Made by a program: the position numbers and the translations under genes. Shown piece by piece: positions 26,782-34,491 of a stretch of 37,759 nucleotides of DNA. The notes beneath the pieces were generated by a model. It saw only the letters and a list, made by a program, of their open reading frames with translations. It was not told where the DNA came from and did not search any database. Numbering within the stretch: the stretch's first letter is position 1; each line of letters opens with the position of its first letter. Source of the stretch: Paracoccaceae bacterium. Lineage in GTDB: Bacteria; Pseudomonadota; Alphaproteobacteria; Rhodobacterales; Rhodobacteraceae. The stretch spans positions 1 to 37,759 of the forward strand of contig JAIOYF010000023.1 of the NCBI GenBank assembly GCA_021741245.1, given 5' to 3'.

Positions 26782-27576
26782 TCAGGCATCTTGCCACTGG
26801 GGCGTGCGTTTGTGGAGGAAGGCGCCAATGCCTTCTTCCGCATCACTGGCCAGCATGTTGTCGACCATCACGCCCGAGGCATAGGCATAGGCCTCTGACA
26901 GGCCCATGTCGCGCTGCGCATAGTAGGCGCGTTTGCCAGTGGCCAGTGTCGTGCTGGATTTGGAGGCAATCTTGCGGGCCATCTCAAGGGTCGTTTCCCG
27001 CAACGTCTCCGGGGCAACGCTGCGGTTGACCAGACCAATTTCCGCGGCGCGTGGCGCCGGGATCATATCACCGGTCAACAACATCTCCATTGCGTGCTTG
27101 TCTGCCACGTTGCGCGACAGCGCCACCATCGGGGTGGAACAAAACAGGCCAATATGCACGCCGGGCGTGCTGAACCGGGCAGTCTCTGCCGCAAGAGCAA
27201 GGTCACAACTGGCGACAAGCTGACAGCCTGCCGCTGTGGCGATCCCTGTCACCTCGGCAATCACGGGCTTGGGACAGGTCACGATGGCCTGCATGACACC
27301 CGAACACAGTGCCATGATGCCGGTGAAATAGGCCCTGCCGCGATCGACCTGTTCCCGAGCCGCCGTCATTTCTTTCAGGTCATGACCCGCACAAAAGGCC
27401 GGACCGTTCGCGGCCAGAATGACCACCCGCACCGCAGCGTTGCCGCCAGCTTCGGCAAATGCATCAGCCAAGGCCGCCAACATCGCCTCCGACAGGGCAT
27501 TGCGCCGCACCGCATCATTCATGGTCAGGCGCAAGACGCCGTCACTGCCCAACTCACGCAGCAGGATATCGTTCAT
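26782..27576 (-). CDS. Crotonase-fold protein lacking catalytic glutamates (ECHDC3-like)
   Basis: The protein has 264 residues. Enoyl-CoA hydratase/isomerase fold is clear: AGHDLKEM (CoA and oxyanion region), then GIATAAGCQLVASCDLALA and a TPGVHIGLF segment. At the positions of the two hydratase glutamates (rat E144 and E164) it has Gln119 and Gly139, so ordinary syn-hydration is unlikely. This is typical of ECHDC3-like proteins annotated as hydratases. It may be an isomerase, thioesterase, hydrolase or a non-enzymatic member. It follows the OsmC gene by 27 bases and ends the minus-strand unit begun by the DmdA-like gene. Confidence 0.8.
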   Translation of the reverse strand: MNDILLRELGSDGVLRLTMNDAVRRNALSEAMLAALADAFAEAGGNAAVRVVILAANGPAFCAGHDLKEMTAAREQVDRGRAYFTGIMALCSGVMQAIVTCPKPVIAEVTGIATAAGCQLVASCDLALAAETARFSTPGVHIGLFCSTPMVALSRNVADKHAMEMLLTGDMIPAPRAAEIGLVNRSVAPETLRETTLEMARKIASKSSTTLATGKRAYYAQRDMGLSEAYAYASGVMVDNMLASDAEEGIGAFLHKRTPQWQDA

Positions 27577-27603
27577 TTGATCGAAGCACTTTCTGGTCGG
27601 GCG

Positions 27604-28053
27604 CTACAGAATGTTGACTTCAACGCTGTCGGCCAAGGTGTTGGCGATAAAGCAATAACGGTGCGCGCGGTCTTGCATCTGCGCCAATGCGTCAGCATCG
27701 ATCTGAAAACCGGTATCGAACTGCACAACCGGGTGCAGATCGATCCGCGTGACCGACATTTGCCCCTTGGCGTTCTTGCCAAGATGCGCCTCGGCATGAT
27801 CATGGTAGCTGGCCACCGGCCAACCCGCCTTGGCGGACAGGGCCAGAAAGGTCATCATGTGGCAGCTGGACAGCGCCGAGGCGAGGGCCTGCTCGGGGTT
27901 TGTGTTCTCTGGCTTGCCGCCCCAATCCGGGGCGGCGTCGACCTGAACCTCATAGCTGCTGCTATAGCGCACCGTATGCTCGGCGGAGTATTTGCCGGGC
28001 TCGAGAGTGGCTTCTTGACGATGCCAGTGCAGGTCGATTGCGAGGTTGGACAT
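27604..28053 (-). CDS. OsmC family peroxide-handling protein
   Basis: The protein has 149 residues; AGGA lies nine bases before the ATG at 28053. It has the OsmC/Ohr fold with the two redox cysteines Cys64 (LSSCHMMTF) and Cys134 (AHRYCFIANTL) and the NPEQALASALSSCH helix. Such proteins reduce organic or fatty-acid hydroperoxides using a thiol pair. It lies in an operon with the DmdA-like gene (29-base gap) and the crotonase gene (27 bases), so its peroxide or thiol chemistry may serve that pathway. It belongs to the YhfA-like OsmC subgroup rather than Ohr, judging by length. Confidence 0.85.
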   Translation of the reverse strand: MSNLAIDLHWHRQEATLEPGKYSAEHTVRYSSSYEVQVDAAPDWGGKPENTNPEQALASALSSCHMMTFLALSAKAGWPVASYHDHAEAHLGKNAKGQMSVTRIDLHPVVQFDTGFQIDADALAQMQDRAHRYCFIANTLADSVEVNIL

Positions 28054-28082
28054 GGGTCAGGTCCTTGCTTTTGGGGGCGCGC

Positions 28083-29225
28083 TCAGGCGGCCGCGATCTT
28101 CTTTTTGGGGTCATAGAACGGGCGGTCAACAAGGATGGCCCGCGACGCCCCCGTATTGGTTAGCACCTCAACCTCGGCGCCGATATTGGCAAACTCAGCC
28201 GAAACCATGGCCAAGGCGATATTTTGCTGCAAGCGCGGGGAATAGACTGCCGAGGTCACCTTGCCGATGGCAGCACCTGCCTTGTTTATGGTCCAGAACG
28301 TCGTGTTCGGCCCCTTCAACGGCGCACAATCAATGATCAAACCCACCTGCTTGCGGCGGGCACCTTGCTCTTGAATGCGGCGCAGGGCGGCCTTGCCAAT
28401 GAAATCCGCCTGCATATCCAGGTCCACAAGCCGGTCAAGGCCCAGCTCATAGGGGTTGGTGTTGATGTCAGCATCCGCATGATAGGACAGCATCCCGCCC
28501 TCGATCCGCCGAATAGACGAGGTGTGCCCGGGCTTCAGGCCAAGGGGCATCCCGGTCGCCATGATCCGTTCCCACAGCGCATCACCATGCGCGCTGTCCC
28601 GCAGGTAAATCTCGTATCCCAATTCACTGGACCATCCCGTGCGGGACACCAGCAACGGAATACCGTCAAGGTCGAGTTCACGCAGCCAATAGTATTTCAG
28701 GTCCAAGATGCTGTCGCCAAACAGCGCTCGCATGATCTCGCCCGACTTTGGACCCTGCAATTGCAGCGGCGAGACATCGGGTTCGCCAATCGTGACATCC
28801 ATCCCGGAATGCACGGCCAGCCCCTGCGCCCACAGCAGAATGTCGCTGTCTGCCAGCGAGATCCAGAAGTGATTTTCGGCCAGACGCAACAAAATCGGAT
28901 CATTCAGGATGCCGCCTGCGGCATTGGTGATCAGGATATATTTGCACTGCCCCACAGCCATCTTGGACAGATCACGCGGGGTCAGCATCTGGACAAATTT
29001 CGCAGCATCCGGGCCTGTGATCTCAACCTGACGTTCAACCGCCACGTCACACAAGATTGCATCGTTGACGAGGTTCCAGAAGTTCTGTTCAGGATCGCCA
29101 AAATCGCGCGGGATATACATATGATTATACACCGAAAATCCCTTGGCGCCCCACCGCACGGTGGCTTCAAAATAAGGGGACTTGCGGATCTGCGTGCCGA
29201 ACCCGAAATCGTCTGTCTGCGTCAT
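28083..29225 (-). CDS. GcvT/DmdA-like tetrahydrofolate-dependent methyltransferase
   Basis: The protein has 380 residues from the ATG at 29225 (MTQTDDFGFG), AGGG nine bases upstream. It is an aminomethyltransferase-fold protein with the DmdA-type pattern: FSVYNHMYIPRDFGDPEQ, VAVERQVEITG, MTPRDLSKMAVGQCKYILI, WISLADSDILLWAQGLA, PLQLQGPKSGEIM and SRTGWSSELGYEIYL. The family moves a methyl or aminomethyl group to THF. DmdA demethylates dimethylsulfoniopropionate; near relatives act on other methylated compounds, so the substrate is not proven. Context (own Lrp regulator, OsmC, crotonase) suggests a small catabolic unit. Confidence 0.8.
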   Translation of the reverse strand: MTQTDDFGFGTQIRKSPYFEATVRWGAKGFSVYNHMYIPRDFGDPEQNFWNLVNDAILCDVAVERQVEITGPDAAKFVQMLTPRDLSKMAVGQCKYILITNAAGGILNDPILLRLAENHFWISLADSDILLWAQGLAVHSGMDVTIGEPDVSPLQLQGPKSGEIMRALFGDSILDLKYYWLRELDLDGIPLLVSRTGWSSELGYEIYLRDSAHGDALWERIMATGMPLGLKPGHTSSIRRIEGGMLSYHADADINTNPYELGLDRLVDLDMQADFIGKAALRRIQEQGARRKQVGLIIDCAPLKGPNTTFWTINKAGAAIGKVTSAVYSPRLQQNIALAMVSAEFANIGAEVEVLTNTGASRAILVDRPFYDPKKKIAAA

Positions 29226-29270
29226 TGTTTTCGCCCTTGTTTCCAGCTGGCCGATTTGGCCGTGTGGCAC

Positions 29271-29291
29271 CTAAATCTGTCGAAGATTTAG
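29271..29291. promoter_or_regulatory. Inverted repeat upstream of the DmdA-like gene
   Basis: CTAAATCT (29271-29278) and AGATTTAG (29284-29291) are 8-base arms with a 5-base centre, 46-66 bases upstream of the DmdA-like start and AT-rich as Lrp sites usually are. Candidate operator for the adjacent Lrp/AsnC regulator. Confidence 0.45.
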
Positions 29292-29334
29292 TCCGGGTCA
29301 AAGCCTGAAAGTTGACTGAAAACAGGCAAAGCAA

Positions 29335-29348
29335 AGTCTGAACAGACT
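29335..29348. promoter_or_regulatory. Second palindrome, AGTCTG-aa-CAGACT
   Basis: Six-base arms with a 2-base centre lie between the Lrp stop and the DmdA-like gene. It is followed on the plus strand by GTTTTT. It could be an operator or a short terminator; on the minus strand, after the Lrp gene, only TTTGCTTT follows. Confidence 0.35.
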
Positions 29349-29386
29349 GTTTTTCGCGTCCAGATGGGGCCGATCGGACGGCAGCG

Positions 29387-29878
29387 TCAGCCGCGACCCT
29401 TGGCCGCCAGTTTCATGAGGTTCGGCTTGCTGGATTTGATCCGACGCGTTGCGATATACGTCATGTAACGGTCAATCCCCAACTCGGCCGTCAGCAAGGT
29501 CTCCATCAAGGCCTGAAAAGAGGCCAGATCAGGGGTGATCGTTTCCATGACATAGTCCATGCCACCCCCTGTGGCGACGCAATCGGTGATTTCGTCAAGG
29601 GTCCGTATCAAGGCCTCGAACCGGTCAAAATCTGCCTTTCGGTGATGCGTCAACGAGATCGTGACGACGACTTGGGTGAAATCGGCAATCTGCTCCAAGA
29701 CGATATCGGCATGATATCCGCGAATGAACCCAGCCGCCTTTAGCCGGTCCAAACGGGCCCAACAGGGCGTGGCTGATATATTGGCAATCTCGGCAAGTTT
29801 GGTTTTGCTCAGTTGTCCATGCTGCTGGATTGCACTCAGAATGCGGATATCGGTGCTATCAAGACCAAACTTTTTCAT
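29387..29878 (-). CDS. Lrp/AsnC family transcriptional regulator
   Basis: The protein has 163 residues. The N-terminal HTH reads LDSTDIRILSAIQQHGQLSKTKLAEIANISATPCWARLDRLKAAGFIRGY, followed by the RAM/AsnC ligand-binding domain (TQVVVTISLTHHRKADFDRFEALI ... DCVATGGGMDYVM). Lrp proteins form dimers to octamers and sense amino acids or related metabolites. It is immediately upstream and on the same strand as the DmdA-like gene (161-base gap with two inverted repeats), so it is the likely local regulator. The Shine-Dalgarno is weak. Confidence 0.88.
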   Translation of the reverse strand: MKKFGLDSTDIRILSAIQQHGQLSKTKLAEIANISATPCWARLDRLKAAGFIRGYHADIVLEQIADFTQVVVTISLTHHRKADFDRFEALIRTLDEITDCVATGGGMDYVMETITPDLASFQALMETLLTAELGIDRYMTYIATRRIKSSKPNLMKLAAKGRG

Positions 29879-30351
29879 GAGCCCAAACTTTCACCGCACC
29901 GTTTTGTGCCATGGAAATCGCACGCTGCGGCCTGCTGCATAGACTTTGTCTTAGATCATGCTTCTTGGGGCTGCGACCGGGTTTGCGACACCGTCGGGAC
30001 CAACCGCGTCAGGAACCATCAGCGGCGGGGGTTTCTGGATCTTTGGCCTGATGGCTGGCAGGGCTCAACCATTCTGGTGGCTATGTCGCGTGAAGTTCCT
30101 GAACCGCAGTTGTGCTATACCGCCAGATCAGTGAGCCTCGGCAGCCAAGGTCCACAGTCCGACCGCCTGCACTGATGCAAGACTTCGATCAGGCCAGATC
30201 ATATCGCCCAAGGCAACGCCGCGCCAAGTCGGCTGACAACACGACAGGCAAAGCCGCTACCCCCCTCGCATGGTCTGGGTGCCTGATCGGTTCGCTATGC
30301 CAAAGCCATTTGCGTCAAACTGCATTGCCGTGGCGTCACACCTGCTGTGAC
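29879..30351. other. Intergenic region, no convincing gene
   Basis: This 473-base region lies between the Lrp gene and the end of the YgiB-like gene. An open frame of 58 codons (plus strand, 29958-30134, starting MLLGAATGFATPSGPTASG) has plausible composition but no visible Shine-Dalgarno and no family. GTCACA-cctgc-TGTGAC (30335-30351) directly abuts the YgiB-like stop and could form a short hairpin without T-run. Nothing else is seen. Confidence 0.35.
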
Positions 30352-30933
30352 TCAACCACCAGAACTTGTGCGGCCTGCAGCGGTGCTGCCAAAACCACCC
30401 CGTGAGAGGGCTGTTGCGCGGGACATTGGCGGTTGGCCGACAGTGGCCGCGGGGCGGGCAAACTGCGATGAACTCATTTTTCCGGCTCCCGAATTGCTGG
30501 AAAATGTGCTGCTGCGGGCCGCGTTTGTATATTGCCCGTTCGGGGTCTTATACAGCGGCTGGCTGGCACTGGCACCACCGCGCCCGCCAAGCATGTTGCC
30601 GATCAGATATCCCATCATCAGGGGCATGAAAATGCTGCCAGATCCCCCCGGTGACGCCGCCGACTCTGTGCCGCAGGCCCCTTCGCCATGTTGTTCTTCG
30701 CAAACGGCAAGGCTGTCATAGCGCGGGGCGGCTTCGACATGCAAAGCGGCGGCTTCGGCAAAGGCCGCGTCACAATCTTGGGCAGAAAACTGCCCCCCGT
30801 TTTGCGCCGCAGTGGTGCAGCTTTTCAGATCGGGAAAGGCTGCCGCATCGACCTGTTCCTCTTGGCACCCTGCCAGCGTGAAAGCCGCAGCGCCAAGGAT
30901 GGTGATGGCGACGTGTCGAGAGCGTTTAATCAT
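30352..30933 (-). CDS. YgiB-like DUF1190 lipoprotein
   Basis: The protein has 193 residues; AAGGAAAG lies upstream of the ATG at 30933. It has a lipoprotein signal with lipobox LAGC (Cys22). The mature part has a Cys-containing segment (FPDLKSCTTAAQNG, AQDCDAAFAEA, VCEEQHGEGACG) and then a Gly/Ser/Ala-rich low-complexity C-terminus with a short hydrophobic stretch (FMPLMMGYLIGNML), as in E. coli YgiB. It lies 45 bases after the YgiC-like gene; the ygiB/ygiC pairing is conserved in many Proteobacteria. The function in the envelope is not established. Confidence 0.75.
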   Translation of the reverse strand: MIKRSRHVAITILGAAAFTLAGCQEEQVDAAAFPDLKSCTTAAQNGGQFSAQDCDAAFAEAAALHVEAAPRYDSLAVCEEQHGEGACGTESAASPGGSGSIFMPLMMGYLIGNMLGGRGGASASQPLYKTPNGQYTNAARSSTFSSNSGAGKMSSSQFARPAATVGQPPMSRATALSRGGFGSTAAGRTSSGG

Positions 30934-30978
30934 GACAACTTTCCTTGCAGTCCCGTTGGATTAAATATTTAGGGTTCT

Positions 30979-32205
30979 TCATGCGGTAATAAAGTGCGGC
31001 TTAAAGCGCGACAAATCCTGCGTGATGCGGGAACGGTCTTCGCGGATGCCCATCCCTGCACAGGTATCGCCCACAATCCACGCGCCAACCACCGGGCGGA
31101 ACCCGTCAAACTGCGGCAAGGAGTGATAGGCCTGAACGATACGCGGATGGTCCGCATACTCGGTATTTTGCGCCTGCTCGATGATCTTGCCATTCTTGTA
31201 GATCGAAACCGATGCGCCTTCGCGGGACAAGATCGGCTTTCGAACATGCCCGGCCCTAAGCTGCGCCTCTGCGCGTTCAAACGCCGCAGCCACGCCCGGC
31301 GCAGGCGCCCCGATGCCCGCCATGGCATCCGCGATATCGTGTTCAAAGAACGCGGGCAAAAGATTTGGGTGACCTTCAAACATCTGCCAAAGCACAGGCA
31401 AAAGCCCCTTGTTGGACAAAAGCGCCTTCCATGGCGGCTCCAGGAACAGGCAGCCAGATCCGGCTATATGATTGGCATAGTCATCACGCAGCAGGTCTTC
31501 CCAAGGGTACAGCTTGAAAAGCACGCCGATGACCCGTTCTTCATCATCAAGAAACTGGCCTTCCGTGCTGATCGCAATCTTTTCAAGGTCGCAATAATGC
31601 GCGCCAAGATCGGCCTCCCGCGCGGCCCATGCCATTGCCTCCACCGTGGCATAATCCTCGGGATTATCGGCGACGGCGGCGAAATGCAGATCGGTGCCGG
31701 ATTTGAACAGCATCTTGAATCGCGCAACAAGCGCCTCATGCAGGCCATTGAACTGGTCACTGCCCGTTGGCAGCACACCCGTTTCTAGCTGATCTTCCAG
31801 CCATTGCCACTGAAAGGCGGCACTTTCATACAGCGACGTTGGTGTGTCGGCGTTATATTCCAAAAGCTTGGCAGGACCATTGCCATCATAGGCCAGATCA
31901 AAACGCCCATAAATCTCAGGGTCGCCCCGTCGCCAGCTTTCAGCGACAAGATCGCGGTGCGCTTCTGGAATGGCAAGGCGCTCCATCAAGGCCTCGCTTG
32001 CGAGGATGTGATCAACGGCCTCACGACACATCGCATGCAACTCGGTTGCCGGATCTTCGATATCCGCTTCGATCTGCGCAAGCGAGAAAGCATAGGCCGA
32101 GGTTTCGTCCCAATAGGGCTCGCCGTGCATATCGGCAAAGGTAAAGCCAACCTCTTGCGCATGTTCGCGCCACCGTCGCCGCTCGGGCAGGTCAATCTTT
32201 TTCAC
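30979..32205 (-). CDS. ygiC: YgiC-like glutathionylspermidine synthase-family ATP-grasp enzyme
   Basis: The protein has 408 residues. I choose the GTG at 32205 (then KKIDLPERRRWREHA) because AGAGGTG lies five bases upstream; a TTG 15 bases earlier is possible. It is an ATP-grasp C-N ligase: ALIRLDY-like start replaced by FDLAYDGNGPAKLLEYNADTPTSLYESA, FLEPPWKALLSNKGLLPVLW, and KPILSREGASVSIYKNGK at the ATP site. E. coli YgiC and the synthase half of Gss share these motifs, but the peptide made by YgiC is unknown. It forms an operon with the YgiB-like lipoprotein, suggesting an envelope-related ligation. Confidence 0.85.
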   Translation of the reverse strand: MKKIDLPERRRWREHAQEVGFTFADMHGEPYWDETSAYAFSLAQIEADIEDPATELHAMCREAVDHILASEALMERLAIPEAHRDLVAESWRRGDPEIYGRFDLAYDGNGPAKLLEYNADTPTSLYESAAFQWQWLEDQLETGVLPTGSDQFNGLHEALVARFKMLFKSGTDLHFAAVADNPEDYATVEAMAWAAREADLGAHYCDLEKIAISTEGQFLDDEERVIGVLFKLYPWEDLLRDDYANHIAGSGCLFLEPPWKALLSNKGLLPVLWQMFEGHPNLLPAFFEHDIADAMAGIGAPAPGVAAAFERAEAQLRAGHVRKPILSREGASVSIYKNGKIIEQAQNTEYADHPRIVQAYHSLPQFDGFRPVVGAWIVGDTCAGMGIREDRSRITQDLSRFKPHFITA

Positions 32206-32390
32206 ACAGCACCTCTTCAAGCCTCATTGGGCACTTAGGTGGTTTTCCGGGCGGAAACCAGTGTTGGCCGCGAAATTAGCGCGGCACAGAGCCCAAGGCG
32301 TCACGCAACGCCGATCGTCTCTGCCCAAGAGTTTGCCCCCTTGGGCAGGGTCACCCTCCCCGGACCATTGGCCCGTCGGCCACCTTGCCT

Positions 32391-32409
32391 TATCCCCCCG
32401 GGGGGGATA
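32391..32409. promoter_or_regulatory. G-tract palindromic operator TATCCCCCC-G-GGGGGGATA
   Basis: A perfect 9-base inverted repeat with a single central base ends 10 bases before the repressor start codon. G/C-tract palindromes flanked by TA-rich ends are the usual sites of CsoR/RcnR-family tetramers. The G-run is also the only Shine-Dalgarno-like purine run before the repressor ATG (32420), so a bound repressor or a hairpin could block both transcription and translation. The rest of the 32206-32419 divergent region has no gene. Confidence 0.7.
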
Positions 32410-32419
32410 GCATCCGGAC

Positions 32420-32677
32420 ATGCCAAATCATCACACCCATGCCAGCCACCCTGCCATTGCCACCCGGCTGAAGCGCGCCGAGGGGCATCTGCGCAGCATC
32501 ATCGGCATGATCGAAGAGGGGCGGCCCTGCGTCGAGCTGGCAACACAGTTGCACGCGGTTGAACGGGCGGTGGCCGAGGCAAAGCGGGCGCTGATCCATG
32601 ATCACATAGACCACTGTGTGACCACCGCAGGCCATCATGACTTGGCTGAAATCAAATCCCTGACAAAGCTGTTGTGA
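32420..32677 (+). CDS. CsoR/RcnR-family metal-responsive repressor
   Basis: The protein has 85 residues and is all-helical (DUF156). Possible metal ligands are Cys37 (GRPCVELATQL), His60/His62 (LIHDHIDHC) and an N-terminal His cluster (MPNHHTHASH), which looks more like the Ni/Co sensors of the RcnR/InrS group than copper CsoR (Cys-His-Cys). Formaldehyde-sensing FrmR is a less likely alternative. Its stop overlaps the exporter start by TGATG. It probably represses its own operon through the palindrome just upstream, and releases when metal binds. Confidence 0.85.
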   Translation: MPNHHTHASHPAIATRLKRAEGHLRSIIGMIEEGRPCVELATQLHAVERAVAEAKRALIHDHIDHCVTTAGHHDLAEIKSLTKLL

Positions 32678-33984
32678 TGCTCAACACGCTGCGCAACCCG
32701 ACCTTCCGCCATCTGTTCGCCGCGCAGCTTGTGGCCCTTCTGGGCACCGGGCTCGCGACTGTCGCGCTTGGGCTTCTGGCTTGGCAGCTTGCGGGCGACA
32801 CGGCAGGTGCCGTGTTGGGCACGGCGCTGGCGATCAAGATGGTGGCCTATGTCACACTTGCCCCGGTGGCGGCGGCCATCGCCGAACGTCTGCCGCGCCG
32901 GGCCTTTCTGGTGGTGCTCGACCTGATCCGCGCGGTCGTGATCGCCTGCCTCCCCTTTGTGACCGAGGTTTGGCAGGTCTATGTGCTAATCTTTTTGCTG
33001 CAAGCGGCGTCCGCCGGGTTTACCCCGGCTTTTCAAGCAGTGATCCCCGATGTGCTGAAGGACGAGAACGACTATACCAACGCCCTGTCACTGTTGCGCC
33101 TGACCGAGGATCTGGAGCAGCTTGCCTCGCCCATGCTGGCTGCCTTGCTGTTGACGATGGTCAGCTTTCCGGTCCTTTTTGCCGGTACGGTCCTGGGCTT
33201 TGTCGCCTCGGCCCTGCTTGTGGTGACCGCGCGCCTGCCGGACAGGGTGCGGGGCGAGGACAGCCATTTGTGGACGGACGTGACCAAGGGCATCCGCATC
33301 TATACGCGGACCCCCCGCCTGCGCGGATTGATGGTGATGGAGGCCGCCGTCGCCGCCGCGGGGGCGATGGTCTATGTCAACACCGTCGTGCTGGTGCAGG
33401 CCCGGCTGGGCTTGGGCGAAGAAGCCGTGGCGCTTGCGTTCGCAGGGTTCGGCGCAGGGTCCATGCTGGCTGCGTTCATGTTGCCGCGCATTCTTGAGCG
33501 ACGGCAGGACCGCCCGGTGATGATCGGCGGGGCGGCACTCATGGTGGCGGGCGTGGCGCTGGTGCCACTGGTGGCAAGCCTTGTGGCCTTGATCGCGCTT
33601 TGGGCTGTGATCGGCTTTGGCTTTTCGCTGACCCAGACGCCCATCGGGCGGATCATCAACCGTTCCGCCCGCGAGGCCGACCGTGGTGCCGTCTTTGCCG
33701 CGCAATTCGCGTTGTCCCATGCCTGCTGGCTGGTGACCTATCCGCTGGCAGGCTGGGTGGGGGCGGGCGCGGGCCTCAGTGTCGCGGCGCTGGGTCTTGC
33801 GGCCATTGGCGCGGCCAGCCTTGCCGCAGTCCTCCGCCTCTGGCCAGCTGATGACCAGACCATCCTGGCTCACGACCACCCCGACCTGCCGCAAGATCAC
33901 CCGCATCTGGCTGAACACCAAACGCCCCATGCCCATGCGGTCGTAATCGACGAATTGCACCGCCGCTGGCCAAAAGCTGCCTGA
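32677..33984 (+). CDS. MFS exporter with His-rich tail (NreB-like)
   Basis: The protein has 435 residues from the ATG at 32677, overlapping the repressor stop. It is a major facilitator with about 11-12 membrane helices (first: FRHLFAAQLVALLGTGLATV; the RLPRRAFLVVLDLIRAV loop is MFS-like). The C-terminus after residue 395 is a cytoplasmic tail with many His/Asp (AHDHPDLPQDHPHLAEH, TPHAHA), as in nickel exporter NreB. With the upstream repressor, nickel or cobalt efflux is the most likely role; copper cannot be excluded because a DUF411 gene follows. Confidence 0.83.
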   Translation: MLNTLRNPTFRHLFAAQLVALLGTGLATVALGLLAWQLAGDTAGAVLGTALAIKMVAYVTLAPVAAAIAERLPRRAFLVVLDLIRAVVIACLPFVTEVWQVYVLIFLLQAASAGFTPAFQAVIPDVLKDENDYTNALSLLRLTEDLEQLASPMLAALLLTMVSFPVLFAGTVLGFVASALLVVTARLPDRVRGEDSHLWTDVTKGIRIYTRTPRLRGLMVMEAAVAAAGAMVYVNTVVLVQARLGLGEEAVALAFAGFGAGSMLAAFMLPRILERRQDRPVMIGGAALMVAGVALVPLVASLVALIALWAVIGFGFSLTQTPIGRIINRSAREADRGAVFAAQFALSHACWLVTYPLAGWVGAGAGLSVAALGLAAIGAASLAAVLRLWPADDQTILAHDHPDLPQDHPHLAEHQTPHAHAVVIDELHRRWPKAA

Positions 33985-34011
33985 GATACCCCGTTTAGAA
34001 AGGTCAGACCA

Positions 34012-34491
34012 ATGTTGCACAGCCAACTCACCCGCCGCACGGCCATTTTGGGCTTGGCCACCACCCTCGGCGTCGCGCTGCGCCCTGCCACCAGCGTCGC
34101 CGCCCCGACAGAGATCCGGGTGGCCAAGGATCCGAACTGCGGTTGCTGCGGTGCCTGGATCGACATTCTCAAAGCCGACGGTTTTGCCGTCACTGTAGAG
34201 CTTCTCGATTACGATGCCTTGCAGGCCCACAAGGTTGCCAGCGGCATTCCTGCTGACATGGTCTCGTGTCACACCGCACACATAGGGGGGTATGTCGTCG
34301 AAGGCCACGTCCCGCCGACCGATATCCGCCGCCTGCTGGCCGAACGCCCAGAGGGCATCGGCCTTTCGGTCCCCGGCATGCCCTACGGCTCACCCGGCAT
34401 GGGGCCGGAAAGCGACCGCGAGGCCTATGCCGTGCACCTGATCCGCAGGGATGGCACGACGCAGATCTTCGCCACATACGACGCGGGCTAA
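34012..34491 (+). CDS. DUF411 metal-associated periplasmic protein
   Basis: The protein has 159 residues. It starts 27 bases after the exporter with an AAAGGT site. A twin-arginine-type signal (LTRRTAILGLATT) ends near VAA. The mature domain is DUF411: PNCGCCGAWIDILKADGF, then MVSCHTAHIGGYVVEGHVPPTDIRRLL and VPGMPYGSPGMG. DUF411 proteins are found mostly in copper- or other metal-resistance clusters, where the CxCC and the later Cys-His probably bind the metal. It is the third gene of this operon; the precise metal is not shown. Confidence 0.85.
   Translation: MLHSQLTRRTAILGLATTLGVALRPATSVAAPTEIRVAKDPNCGCCGAWIDILKADGFAVTVELLDYDALQAHKVASGIPADMVSCHTAHIGGYVVEGHVPPTDIRRLLAERPEGIGLSVPGMPYGSPGMGPESDREAYAVHLIRRDGTTQIFATYDAG

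Noticed and set aside
26782-27576. Calling the crotonase DmdD (methylthioacryloyl-CoA hydratase)
   Set aside because: Both catalytic glutamates are missing, so hydratase activity cannot be supported.
29958-30134. 58-codon gene in the Lrp-YgiB gap
   Set aside because: No Shine-Dalgarno, family or neighbour supports it.
30335-30351. GTCACA-cctgc-TGTGAC as a CRP site
   Set aside because: The half-sites are in inverted order compared with TGTGA-N6-TCACA, and it lies at the end of a gene.
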